Assembly: GCA_934130285.1 (NCBI GenBank)
Contig: CAKOXT010000003.1
Location: forward strand, 62,001-126,000
Source of the DNA: an uncultured Clostridia bacterium
Lineage (GTDB): Bacteria > Bacillota > Clostridia > TANB77 > CAG-508
DNA length: 64,000 nt
Direction of reading: 5' to 3'
This document shows, one piece after another, positions 55,406 to 62,796 of this stretch (position 1 is the first letter of the stretch; each line of letters begins with the position of its first letter). Made by a program: the position numbers and the translations under genes. The notes beneath the pieces are model-generated. The model saw nothing but the letters and a program-made list of their open reading frames with translations. It did not search any database and had not been told where the DNA came from.

Positions 55406-56157
55406 TGAAAGCATTGATAACAGGTGCCTCTTCAGGAATAGGAAGAGAAATAGCTCTTTATTTGAGTGATTTAGGATATGATATTATAGTAGTAGCAAGA
55501 AATGAACTTGCATTAAGAGACATACAAAGAGAAGTAAAAACAAAAGTTGAAGTAGTTTCAATGGATTTAACAGATAGAGAAAATGTTTGGAAACTACATG
55601 AAATGTATAAAAATGAACCAATAGAAGTACTAGTAAATAATGCAGGATTTGGAGTGCATGGACTAGTAACAGAAACTAATTTAGAAAAAGATTTAGAGTT
55701 AATTGATTTAAATATAACAGCATTGCACATGTTAACTAAATTGTTTTTAAAAGATATGAAGAAAAGAAATTTAGGATATATTTTAAATGTATCTTCTATT
55801 GCTGGATTTTTATCAGGTCCATTAATGGCAGAATACTATGCATCTAAAAATTTCGTTTTATCATATACAAAAGCAATATATACAGAATTGAAAAAAGAAG
55901 GTTCAGAAGTTCATATTAGTGCATTATGCCCAGGACCTACTAAAACTAATTTTAATAAAGTAGCTAAAGTAGACTTTAAAATGAAATCATATAGTGCAGA
56001 ATATGTAGCAGAATATGGAATTAACAAAATGTTTGAAGAGAAACCAGTTATAATACCAGGTTTTAAGATGAAAGCAGTACACATTGCAAGTAAATTATTA
56101 CCAAGTTCAATTACAAGTGAATTCGCATATGAAATACAAAGAAGAAAAAGAAAATAA
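55405..56157 (+). CDS. short-chain dehydrogenase/reductase
   Basis: A 250-residue classical SDR: NAD(P)-binding TGASSGIG (6-13), NNAGFG (about 78-83), catalytic Ser (VSSIAGF) and Tyr-x-x-x-Lys in YYASK (about 151-155). The active-site insert SHISALCPGPTKT-like region is typical of the YqjQ/DltE-type enzymes. Position next to a patatin suggests a lipid-related ketone or aldehyde substrate (inference only). The start overlaps the patatin stop. Confidence 0.9.
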   Translation: MKALITGASSGIGREIALYLSDLGYDIIVVARNELALRDIQREVKTKVEVVSMDLTDRENVWKLHEMYKNEPIEVLVNNAGFGVHGLVTETNLEKDLELIDLNITALHMLTKLFLKDMKKRNLGYILNVSSIAGFLSGPLMAEYYASKNFVLSYTKAIYTELKKEGSEVHISALCPGPTKTNFNKVAKVDFKMKSYSAEYVAEYGINKMFEEKPVIIPGFKMKAVHIASKLLPSSITSEFAYEIQRRKRK

Positions 56158-56172
56158 GGATAGGTAAAACGA

Positions 56173-56898
56173 ATGAAGATACAATGTATAGGAACAGGAA
56201 CAATGGGATCAATAACAAGAGGCAGTCAGAGTTTAGTAATAGATGACATGCTTATTGATGTTGGTTCAGGTGTTGTTAAGAAAATGGAGAGTTTAGGAAT
56301 ATACACTAAAACAATAAAATATTTATTAATAACACATGTCCATTCAGATCACTTTGTAGATCTACCTAATTATTTGATAGGAAGAAACATAAGAAGAGAA
56401 AATACAGAAACACTACATATAATTTGTGGTAAAGGAATAAGAGCCAAGGCAATACAATTATTTGAATTATGCTTTGGAGACGGAAATAAAAATAAGTATG
56501 CAAATTTTGATGAAATATATAATGTTAAATTCATCGAGTTAGAAAATGGAGAAACATTTGAAACAGACAGTATGAAAATAACTGCATATGAATTAGAGCA
56601 TGGAACATGCAAACCAATCCTAGGATTTTTAATTGAAAAAGAAGGAAAAGTTCTAGGATATGCAACAGATACAACTTTATGCGAAAACGTAAAAATGATT
56701 TGTGAAAAATCAGACTATGCATTTTTAGATGCAACAAACACTATTCCAACAAAGTCACATATGGGAGTAGAAGAAGTTATATGGCTTGCAAAAGAATATC
56801 CAAATACTAAAGTATATGCTATACACAGAAGTGATTATGTACATAGTCATATTCATGATATACAATTTCCAGAAGACGGAGATATGATTGAAATTTAA
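56173..56898 (+). CDS. RNase Z-like metallo-beta-lactamase-fold hydrolase
   Basis: A 241-residue MBL-fold protein: IGTGTMGS, the metal motif THVHSDH (about 55-61), GYATDTTLC with the bridging Asp, and a C-terminal His region (AIHRSDYVHSH). The fold is close to RNase Z and its relatives, but it is shorter than tRNase Z and the exosite flexible arm is not evident, so phosphodiester or other hydrolysis is possible. GGATAGG precedes ATG 56173. The following terminator lies between this gene and dapF. Confidence 0.82.
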   Translation: MKIQCIGTGTMGSITRGSQSLVIDDMLIDVGSGVVKKMESLGIYTKTIKYLLITHVHSDHFVDLPNYLIGRNIRRENTETLHIICGKGIRAKAIQLFELCFGDGNKNKYANFDEIYNVKFIELENGETFETDSMKITAYELEHGTCKPILGFLIEKEGKVLGYATDTTLCENVKMICEKSDYAFLDATNTIPTKSHMGVEEVIWLAKEYPNTKVYAIHRSDYVHSHIHDIQFPEDGDMIEI

Positions 56899-56910
56899 GA
56901 ATAAAAATAG

Positions 56911-56947
56911 ATTCACCTCATAAATTGAATTAGAGGTGAATTTTTTT
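56911..56947 (+). terminator. terminator whose 3' arm contains the dapF ribosome binding site
   Basis: ATTCACCTC (56911-56919) and GAGGTGAAT (56933-56941) form a perfect 9-bp stem followed by seven T. The right arm, GAGGTG, is also the only ribosome binding site for dapF, whose ATG follows the T run. Both transcription read-through and translation of dapF depend on this stem opening. Confidence 0.85.
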
Positions 56948-57799
56948 ATGATTAATTTTACAAAAATGCAAGGTTTAGGAAATGATTTTATATGTACTAA
57001 CTTTGATAATATAAAACAATACAACTTGAAAATATTTTCAAAATACGTATGTGATAGACACTTTGGAATAGGAGCAGATGGAGTAGTATTATTTACTAAA
57101 AGTAGAATAGCAGATTTTAAAATGAAGATATTTAATAGCGATGGAACAGAAGCTGAAATGTGTGGGAACGGAATTAGATGTCTTGCAAAATATTTGTATG
57201 AAAAAGGTTTTACTGATAAAACTGAAATTAAAATAGAAACTCTTGCTGGAATAAAAAATATAAAATACATAAAAGAAAATAATAAAATAATGTCAATTCA
57301 AGTTAATATGGGAAGACCAATAACAGATATAAATAAACTACCGATATATGTTCCAAGAAATCATAAATATCACGAATCAAAATGCAAACTTATATTTAAA
57401 GCAAGTGATAAAGAGTTTGAAGGAATATTCTTAACAGTAGGTAATCCTCATACAGTTATTAAAGTAGAAAGTTTAAAAGATATTCAAGTGAATAAATATG
57501 GGAAAATCATAGAAAATTATAAATATTTTCCTCAGAAAACAAATGTAGAGTTTGTAGAGAAAATAGATGAGAAAAGTATAAAAGTTAAAGTGTGGGAAAG
57601 AGGAGTTGGAGAAACTTTAGCTTGTGGAACAGGAGCGGTTGCAAGTGCATTTGCAATGTATCAAGAAAAAGAGATAAGTAGTGAAATAAATGTTGAATTA
57701 GATGGTGGAGTAATGAAAATCAATATTGATGAAAACACAGGAGAAGTATATATGTCAGGTCCAGCAGTAAATGTATATGAAGGCACAATCGATTTGTAG
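56948..57799 (+). CDS. dapF: diaminopimelate epimerase
   Basis: A 283-residue enzyme that converts LL- to meso-diaminopimelate for lysine and peptidoglycan. INFTKMQGLGNDFI at the start, FNSDGTEAEMCGNGIRC with the first catalytic Cys and GVGETLACGTGAVAS with the second Cys are complete. The start is ATG 56948, nine bases after GAGGTG; an in-frame GTG at 56936 is inside the ribosome binding site. Its substrate is made by DapL at 61.4 kb. The ribosome binding site sits in a terminator hairpin. Confidence 0.97.
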   Translation: MINFTKMQGLGNDFICTNFDNIKQYNLKIFSKYVCDRHFGIGADGVVLFTKSRIADFKMKIFNSDGTEAEMCGNGIRCLAKYLYEKGFTDKTEIKIETLAGIKNIKYIKENNKIMSIQVNMGRPITDINKLPIYVPRNHKYHESKCKLIFKASDKEFEGIFLTVGNPHTVIKVESLKDIQVNKYGKIIENYKYFPQKTNVEFVEKIDEKSIKVKVWERGVGETLACGTGAVASAFAMYQEKEISSEINVELDGGVMKINIDENTGEVYMSGPAVNVYEGTIDL

Positions 57800-57803
57800 A
57801 GTT

Positions 57804-57839
57804 AAAAATAAGTATCACATGATTGATACTTATTTTTTT
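57804..57839 (+). terminator. intrinsic terminator of dapF
   Basis: AAATAAGTATCA pairs with TGATACTTATTT, then T residues. Confidence 0.9.
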
Positions 57840-57859
57840 GTGAAAAAAGGATTCTTAAA

Positions 57860-57888
57860 GCATAGAAAAATGAAAAAAGGAAATAATT
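57860..57888 (+). promoter_or_regulatory. candidate sigma-F promoter of sigG
   Basis: GCATA (57860-57864) and GGAAATAATT (57879-57888) match the forespore sigma-F boxes of Bacillus (GYwTA and GGnrAnAnTw) at every defined position; the 14-base spacer is slightly short. No sigma-A type boxes are seen before sigG, and sigG is a sigma-F target in model spore formers. Confidence 0.55.
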
Positions 57889-57918
57889 AGAGTAAATAAA
57901 TATGAAAGGAGAATATGT

Positions 57919-58692
57919 TTGATAAACAAGGTAGAGATTTGTGGAGTAAACACTTCAAAATTACCTATATTATCAAATGAAGAAAAAAAGGAATTATTAG
58001 AAAAAATAAAAAATGGAGATACAGAAGCAAGAGAAAAATTTATACAAGGTAATTTAAGACTAGTTTTGAGTGTAGTTCAAAGATTTTCTGGAAGGAATGA
58101 GAGTGCAGATGATTTATTCCAAATTGGTTGTATAGGACTTATAAAATCAATAGATAATTTTGATATAAGTCTTAACGTCCAATTTAGTACGTATGCTGTA
58201 CCTATGATAATCGGAGAGATTAGAAGATACTTAAGAGATAATAACATAGTTAGGGTAAGTAGATCAGTTCGCGATTTAGCATATAAAACAATACAAGTAA
58301 GAGAAAGACTTACAAAAGAAACTGGAAAAGAGCCAGGAATTGAAGAAATAGCTAAAGAGCTAGAAACAACACCAGAAGAAATAGCATTTAGCTTAGATGC
58401 AATACAAGATCCAGTATCATTACAAGAACCTGTATACAATGATGGTGCTGACAGCATTTATATAATGGATCAAGTAAAAGATGTAAAAAACACAGACGAA
58501 TTATGGGCAGAGAATATAACAATACTTGAGGCAATGAAAAAATTAAGTGACAAAGAGAAATTAATAGTAAATAAAAGATTTTTCGATGGTAGAACACAAA
58601 TGGAAGTTGCTGAAGAAATAGGAATTTCACAAGCACAAGTATCACGCTTAGAAAAAAGTGCAATAGAGCGAATAAAGAGAATATGGAAATAA
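57919..58692 (+). CDS. sigG: forespore sigma factor sigma-G
   Basis: A 257-residue sigma-70-family factor for late forespore transcription. KVEICGVNTSKLP near the N-terminus, QRFSGRNESADDLFQIGCIGLIKSIDNFD, VQFSTYAVPMIIGEIRRYLRDNN and the C-terminal region 4 helix-turn-helix (TQMEVAEEIGISQAQVSRLEKSA) match SigG over its whole length. The N-terminal CGV-x-TSK tract separates it from SigF. It starts at TTG 57919, seven bases after AAAGGAG. Its stop codon directly touches that of the convergent ylmC-like gene. Confidence 0.96.
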   Translation: MINKVEICGVNTSKLPILSNEEKKELLEKIKNGDTEAREKFIQGNLRLVLSVVQRFSGRNESADDLFQIGCIGLIKSIDNFDISLNVQFSTYAVPMIIGEIRRYLRDNNIVRVSRSVRDLAYKTIQVRERLTKETGKEPGIEEIAKELETTPEEIAFSLDAIQDPVSLQEPVYNDGADSIYIMDQVKDVKNTDELWAENITILEAMKKLSDKEKLIVNKRFFDGRTQMEVAEEIGISQAQVSRLEKSAIERIKRIWK

Positions 58693-58926
58693 TTATAATT
58701 CTACTAAAATTATATCTTCTCCAATACATTTTATATTAGACCATGGAATTACAATTTCATGATCAGAAGAAAAAATATTAAAAAACTTAGAAGAACCAGG
58801 AACAACAATAGAAGTAATAATTCCAGATTCAAGTTCTGCATTTACATCTTGAACGAAACCTAATCGTTGAGCATTATTTATATTTATAACTTCCTTATGT
58901 TTGAAATCTAATCCTTTAGAATTCAT
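58693..58926 (-). CDS. YlmC/YmxH-family PRC-barrel sporulation protein
   Basis: A 77-residue PRC-barrel-like protein. KEVININNAQRLGFVQDVNAEL, IVVPG and EIVIPWSNIKCIGEDIILVEL are the YlmC/YmxH pattern, a small family conserved in spore formers and often beside sigG or sigE. Its molecular role is not known. GAGGTG precedes its ATG on the minus strand. It is tail-to-tail with sigG with no base between the stop codons. Confidence 0.85.
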   Translation of the reverse strand: MNSKGLDFKHKEVININNAQRLGFVQDVNAELESGIITSIVVPGSSKFFNIFSSDHEIVIPWSNIKCIGEDIILVEL

Positions 58927-59005
58927 AATAGCACCTCACACATATTTTTTATATATAATATGCCACTACATGAAAAAAGTTACTAAATAAAAAGAAAGGA
59001 ATTTT

Positions 59006-59245
59006 ATGAAAATATCATGGATAAAATCTCAAGAAGATAATAAAAATTTTAAATTTATAGAACGATTAGGAATGGAAGTAATAAAAATTGATAGTCAAGA
59101 AAAAATAGACAATAAAATAAAAGAGCTAATTGAAGCAGAAAAAAATACAATAATAATTACACAAGAACTAGCAGGCTTTTCAGAAGATATAATAAAAAAA
59201 TATTCTAAAAATAAAGACATAAAAATTATTATTAATAAAAATTAA
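59006..59245 (+). CDS. small protein resembling V-ATPase subunit F
   Basis: A 79-residue alpha/beta protein. KISWIKSQEDNKNFKFIERLGMEVIKI, then a helix, IIIITQELAGFSEDIIKKYS and a final strand IKIIINK follow the order of the small Rossmann-like F subunit of V/A-type ATPases. No other ATPase gene is present, so it may be an orphan homologue that shares only the fold. AAAGGAA precedes ATG 59006. It is the first gene of a run ending with the SpoIVFA/B-like pair, which suggests a sporulation-linked use (inference). Confidence 0.45.
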   Translation: MKISWIKSQEDNKNFKFIERLGMEVIKIDSQEKIDNKIKELIEAEKNTIIITQELAGFSEDIIKKYSKNKDIKIIINKN

Positions 59246-59257
59246 AAAGGAGACAAA

Positions 59258-59527
59258 ATGAATAAGGAAAAGACCAAGAATATTGTTATGCTAAAAGAAA
59301 TTCCTTCAAATATTATTGAAGAAGCAATAATAATACTAAAATCTAATTCAAAATATAACAAGAAAAAAGTAGAGGATTACGCAAAATTAGAAGGAATGGA
59401 ATTAGTAAGAGAATATTTAAGAGATATGGATACAGAGAAGAGAAAAAAGAGAAAGAAAATGTATTTATATGGATTAGCAATGATAGGAATAGTTCTTCTA
59501 ATTTTGATAATAAAGCATATACATTAG
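59258..59527 (+). CDS. small C-terminally anchored membrane protein
   Basis: An 89-residue protein with a soluble helical part (1-65, with SNIIEEAIIILKSNSKYNKKKVEDYAKLEG), a strongly basic stretch (EKRKKRKKMYLYG) and a single C-terminal helix (about 68-86). This is the layout of a tail-anchored protein with the bulk in the cytoplasm. Family unknown. It sits 12 bases after the preceding gene and 42 before the SpoIVFA-like gene, with AAAGGAGA before ATG 59258. Confidence 0.6.
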   Translation: MNKEKTKNIVMLKEIPSNIIEEAIIILKSNSKYNKKKVEDYAKLEGMELVREYLRDMDTEKRKKRKKMYLYGLAMIGIVLLILIIKHIH

Positions 59528-59569
59528 TAAAAGAAAATGGACAGAGTGTTCATGAAAGCGAGGTTGTAT

Positions 59570-60289
59570 ATGCTAACAGATGAGGAAAAAATTCAAAGAG
59601 CTAAAGAAATTTATTATAGAAGAAATGGAATTAGTTTTAGAGGGGAAGAAAAAAAGAAAAAACATAATAAATCATTTATTTTTATAATTGTAATTTCTTT
59701 AGTAGCGGTATATTTATATCAAAATCAATCAATATATTTTACAACAGAAAATAAAGAAAAAATAAAAGAATTTTTGAACACAAAAATAAATTTAAACGAG
59801 TTTATAAAAGTACCTGAAAAAAATGAGAATACTACAGAAAATAAAATGGAGAATACAACGGAAAATATAAATAACCTAGAAGCGATTGAAGAAAAAAATC
59901 CAGAATATTCAATAATTTGGCCGAAGAAAGGAACAATAACATCTAACTTTGGACAAAGAGAATCGGCAGATAGCAGAGTTGGAAAAAATCATACCGGTAT
60001 AGATATTGCAGGAGAAGAAGGCGAAGATATTGTATCAGCGATAACCGGACAAGTAACATTAGTATCAGATGAAGGAGATCTAGGCAGACATGTAAAAATC
60101 AAAAATGATGAATATGAAACAGTATATGCACATTGTAGTCAAATATATGTCGAAGTTAATAGTCAAGTAAAACAAGGAGACTTAATTGCAGCAGTTGGAA
60201 GTACTGGTAACTCAACAGGAAATCATTTGCATTTTGAAGTATTGAAAGATGGGGAATACATAGATCCTCTAAATGTAATAGAAAAGTAG
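59570..60289 (+). CDS. spoIVFA: SpoIVFA-like M23/LytM-domain membrane protein
   Basis: A 239-residue protein starting at ATG 59570, six bases after GAGG; an earlier in-frame ATG at 59537 has no ribosome binding site. A cytoplasmic N-terminus with TDEEKIQRAKEIYYRRNG, one helix (about 37-54), a polar linker and an M23 domain (about 115-239). All zinc ligands are intact: NHTGIDI (His and Asp), AHCSQ and NHLHFEV (His-x-His). It is followed 7 bases later by the M50 protease gene, the order of spoIVFA-spoIVFB in Bacillus, where FA holds and regulates the protease that activates pro-sigma-K. The assignment rests on order and architecture; an active peptidase is also possible. Confidence 0.7.
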   Translation: MLTDEEKIQRAKEIYYRRNGISFRGEEKKKKHNKSFIFIIVISLVAVYLYQNQSIYFTTENKEKIKEFLNTKINLNEFIKVPEKNENTTENKMENTTENINNLEAIEEKNPEYSIIWPKKGTITSNFGQRESADSRVGKNHTGIDIAGEEGEDIVSAITGQVTLVSDEGDLGRHVKIKNDEYETVYAHCSQIYVEVNSQVKQGDLIAAVGSTGNSTGNHLHFEVLKDGEYIDPLNVIEK

Positions 60290-60296
60290 GTGAAAA

Positions 60297-60902
60297 ATGA
60301 GAATTAAGGTAGATGTAAAAATATTTTTCATAATAATTTTATACATATTTATGCAAAGCACAAAAATATTCGCACTCACATTTATATTCATACTTTTACA
60401 TGAACTAGGACATTTAGTAACAGGAATTACAATAGGACTAAAGGTTAAGAAAATTAATATACACATATCTGGATTATCTGTGGAATTTGAAAACTATGGG
60501 AAACAAAGAAATGCAAATAAAATTGTTGTAGACATAGCAGGACCATTAATAAATATCATTGCATTAGTAATTGCGATAATAATAAAACAAGAAGAAATAG
60601 CATATATAAACTTATTATTGGCAATAGTAAATCTGTTGCCAATATATCCACTTGATGGAGGTCGAATATTAAGAACTTTATTAAGAAAACGTTTCACATA
60701 TAAAGAAACCATAAATTTTATAGAAAGTATTTCTCAATATACATTGATTATATTAACTGCTATAGCAAGTTGTTATTTGTTAATTGGAAAGAATATAGGA
60801 ATATTTATAGCTATTTTATATTTATGGGCAATAATTTTTAAAGAGAAAAGAAAAAATAAAATTATACGAAAAGCAATAAGAAGCGTTGAAAACAATACAT
60901 AG
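60297..60902 (+). CDS. spoIVFB: SpoIVFB-like M50 intramembrane metalloprotease
   Basis: A 201-residue M50 protease. HELGH (about 37-41) in LLHELGHLVTGITIGLKV provides two zinc ligands and the Glu, and NLLPIYPLDGGRIL (about 106-119) the third ligand Asp. Five to six helices complete it. It lacks the CBS domain typical of many SpoIVFB proteins, so the ATP-sensing part is missing or elsewhere. In spore formers the family cleaves pro-sigma-K in the mother-cell membrane. The gene runs directly after the SpoIVFA-like gene. AGGTG precedes ATG 60297. Confidence 0.78.
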   Translation: MRIKVDVKIFFIIILYIFMQSTKIFALTFIFILLHELGHLVTGITIGLKVKKINIHISGLSVEFENYGKQRNANKIVVDIAGPLINIIALVIAIIIKQEEIAYINLLLAIVNLLPIYPLDGGRILRTLLRKRFTYKETINFIESISQYTLIILTAIASCYLLIGKNIGIFIAILYLWAIIFKEKRKNKIIRKAIRSVENNT

Positions 60903-60905
60903 CTG

Positions 60906-60934
60906 TTGAAAGAATGTGAAAAATATGTTAAAAT
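60906..60934 (+). promoter_or_regulatory. promoter of the foreign mini-cassette
   Basis: TTGAAA (60906-60911), 17-base spacer, TAAAAT (60929-60934), extended -10 TG. A small hairpin TCAGC/GCTGA (60944-60956) lies just downstream of the expected start of transcription. Confidence 0.65.
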
Positions 60935-60985
60935 AAACATATGTCAGCCATGCTGATAAATTAATATCCGAAAGGATGAGGAAAA

Positions 60986-61219
60986 ATGTACGTTTTTACT
61001 AATGAGGAGCTGGATAACTTCTACCGGTTGATGTTCTGGAAGTATGGGATTCACGCTGTTGGAGGTTCCATCGTTGATGGAGAACTTTGGATGCTCTTCG
61101 ATAACGAGAGCAAAGGCCTGACCATGCCCACGCATCAGAAGAAGGAAATCTACAATTTCATGAAGAAAAGGTACGATTTCAAAATGTTTGTGTTGAACGG
61201 ACAGGTTGTTACCGCTTAA
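60986..61219 (+). CDS. unassigned 77-residue protein, compositionally foreign
   Basis: A 77-residue protein with AAAGGATGAGG before ATG 60986. Aromatic-rich (several Trp, Tyr, Phe) with a beta/alpha layout: YVFTNEELDNFYRLMFWKYG, then GSIVDGELWMLFDNESKG, then a basic helix KKEIYNFMKKRYDF and a strand MFVLNGQVV. No family is recognised. GC is 100 of 234 bases (about 43%), with CTG, CGG, GCC and ATC codons almost absent from neighbours (nearby stretches are 18-30% GC). It has its own promoter and terminator, so it looks like a recently transferred autonomous unit, similar to phage morons. Confidence 0.65.
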   Translation: MYVFTNEELDNFYRLMFWKYGIHAVGGSIVDGELWMLFDNESKGLTMPTHQKKEIYNFMKKRYDFKMFVLNGQVVTA

Positions 61220-61232
61220 CATCGAACAAAAG

Positions 61233-61260
61233 CGACGGCACCTCTAAGTGCCGTCGTTTA
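61233..61260 (+). terminator. GC-rich terminator of the mini-cassette
   Basis: CGACGGCAC (61233-61241) pairs perfectly with GTGCCGTCG (61248-61256), far more GC-rich than any other terminator here, with only a weak T run. Confidence 0.8.
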
Positions 61261-61329
61261 TTATTATAAAAATAAATAATAATATCTGATAAAAAGAGTA
61301 GTCCGCAATTATAAATTTATACAATGCAT

Positions 61330-61358
61330 TTGAAAAAAAATAAAAAAAGTGATATAAC
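61330..61358 (+). promoter_or_regulatory. dapL promoter
   Basis: TTGAAA (61330-61335), 17-base spacer, TATAAC (61353-61358). Confidence 0.55.
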
Positions 61359-61426
61359 AATAAACAGCTAATAATTAAAATAATAATTTATTTTAGTTAG
61401 AACATATAATCATATAGGAGGCTATA

Positions 61427-62659
61427 ATGATTAAAATTAATGAAAACTTTTTAGAATTACAAGAGAGCTATTTATTTGCAACAATAGCAAAGAAGGTAGC
61501 AGAATACTCAAAAGAAAATCCAGATAAGAAGATTATCAAATTAGGAATAGGCGATGTAACAAGACCAATTCCAGATGCTGTGTTAGAAGCAATGCATAAA
61601 GCAGTAGACGAACAAGCTCACACAGAAACATTTAGAGGATACGGACCAGAGCAAGGATATGATTTTTTAAGAGAAAAAATCAAAGAATACGATTATAAAA
61701 CTAGAGGGGTAGATATAGATATAAGTGAAATATTTGTATCAGATGGAGCAAAATGCGATTGCGGAAATATTGTAGATATTTTTGCTAAAGATAATAAAGT
61801 CGCAATAACAGATCCAGTATATCCTGTATATTTAGACACAAATGTAATGGCTGGAAGAAGCGGAAAATATGATAAAGAATCAGGAAAATATAAAAACATA
61901 GTATACATACCAGCAACATCAGAAAATAACTTTGTACCACAACTCCCAAAAGAAAAAGTTGATATGATATATCTATGTTATCCAAACAATCCAACAGGAA
62001 CAACATTAACAAAAGCACAATTAGCAGAATGGGTGAAATATGCTAAGGAAAATAAAGCAATAATATTATTTGACGCAGCATATGAAGCATTTATTTCAGA
62101 TGAAGATGTGCCACATACAATATATGAAATCGAAGGAGCAAAAGAAGTTGCGATAGAATTTAGAAGCTATTCAAAAACGGCTGGCTTCACAGGAATAAGA
62201 TGTGCATACATAGTAATTCCAAAAGAATTAAAGGGATATACAGAATCAGGAGAAGAAGTGGAATTAAACAAACTATGGAACAGAAGACATTGCACTAAAT
62301 TTAATGGGGTTTCATATGTAACACAAAGAGCAGCAGAAGCTATTTACACAGAAGAAGGAAAAAGACAAGTTAGAGAAAATATAAATTACTATAAAGAAAA
62401 TGCTAAAATAATTAAACAAGGTCTTGAAGAAGCTGGATATACAGTATATGGAGGAACAAATTCACCATATGTATGGCTTAAATTACCAGATGGAATGAAA
62501 TCATGGGATTTCTTTGATAAATTATTATCAGAAGCAAATGTAGTTGGAACACCAGGAGTTGGATTTGGTCCAAGTGGTGAAGGATATTTTAGACTAACAG
62601 GTTTCGGAACAAAAGAAAATACAAAAGAAGCAATAGAAAGAATAAAAAATATGAAATAA
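61427..62659 (+). CDS. dapL: LL-diaminopimelate aminotransferase
   Basis: A 410-residue PLP aminotransferase that turns tetrahydrodipicolinate directly into LL-diaminopimelate. IKLGIGDVTRPIPDAV, FRGYGPEQGYDFLREKI, SDGAKCDCGNI, YPVYLDTNVMAGR, YPNNPTGT and the Lys-containing SYSKTAGFTGIRCAY all match DapL rather than general aspartate aminotransferases; the Lys in SKTAGF is the PLP Schiff-base residue. AGGAGG precedes ATG 61427. Together with dapF (56948) it indicates the aminotransferase route instead of the succinylase or acetylase routes. Confidence 0.96.
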   Translation: MIKINENFLELQESYLFATIAKKVAEYSKENPDKKIIKLGIGDVTRPIPDAVLEAMHKAVDEQAHTETFRGYGPEQGYDFLREKIKEYDYKTRGVDIDISEIFVSDGAKCDCGNIVDIFAKDNKVAITDPVYPVYLDTNVMAGRSGKYDKESGKYKNIVYIPATSENNFVPQLPKEKVDMIYLCYPNNPTGTTLTKAQLAEWVKYAKENKAIILFDAAYEAFISDEDVPHTIYEIEGAKEVAIEFRSYSKTAGFTGIRCAYIVIPKELKGYTESGEEVELNKLWNRRHCTKFNGVSYVTQRAAEAIYTEEGKRQVRENINYYKENAKIIKQGLEEAGYTVYGGTNSPYVWLKLPDGMKSWDFFDKLLSEANVVGTPGVGFGPSGEGYFRLTGFGTKENTKEAIERIKNMK

Positions 62660-62662
62660 AGA

Positions 62663-62690
62663 AAAGTACACCTTCGGGTGTGCTTTATTT
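62663..62690 (+). terminator. terminator of dapL
   Basis: AAAGTACACC and GGTGTGCTTT pair around a TTCG tetraloop with one G-U pair; the T tract is short. Confidence 0.75.
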
Positions 62691-62739
62691 ATGCTACTTT
62701 TAAGAGATGATAATTAGCAACCATAAACCCTTGAAAATA

Positions 62740-62768
62740 TTGACTTTTCTAGATAAATGAGTTAAAAT
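62740..62768 (+). promoter_or_regulatory. gdpP promoter
   Basis: TTGACT (62740-62745), 17-base spacer, TAAAAT (62763-62768). Confidence 0.65.
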
Positions 62769-62796
62769 ATTATGGTATTAAAGGGGAATAAAATTT

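Noticed and set aside
60944..61222. 92-residue minus-strand frame opposite the mini-cassette gene
   Set aside because: The plus-strand gene has the promoter, Shine-Dalgarno and terminator; the minus frame has none.
61261..61426. Lysine riboswitch or T-box before dapL
   Set aside because: The leader is only about 70 bases from the promoter to the ATG and AT-rich without the conserved stems.
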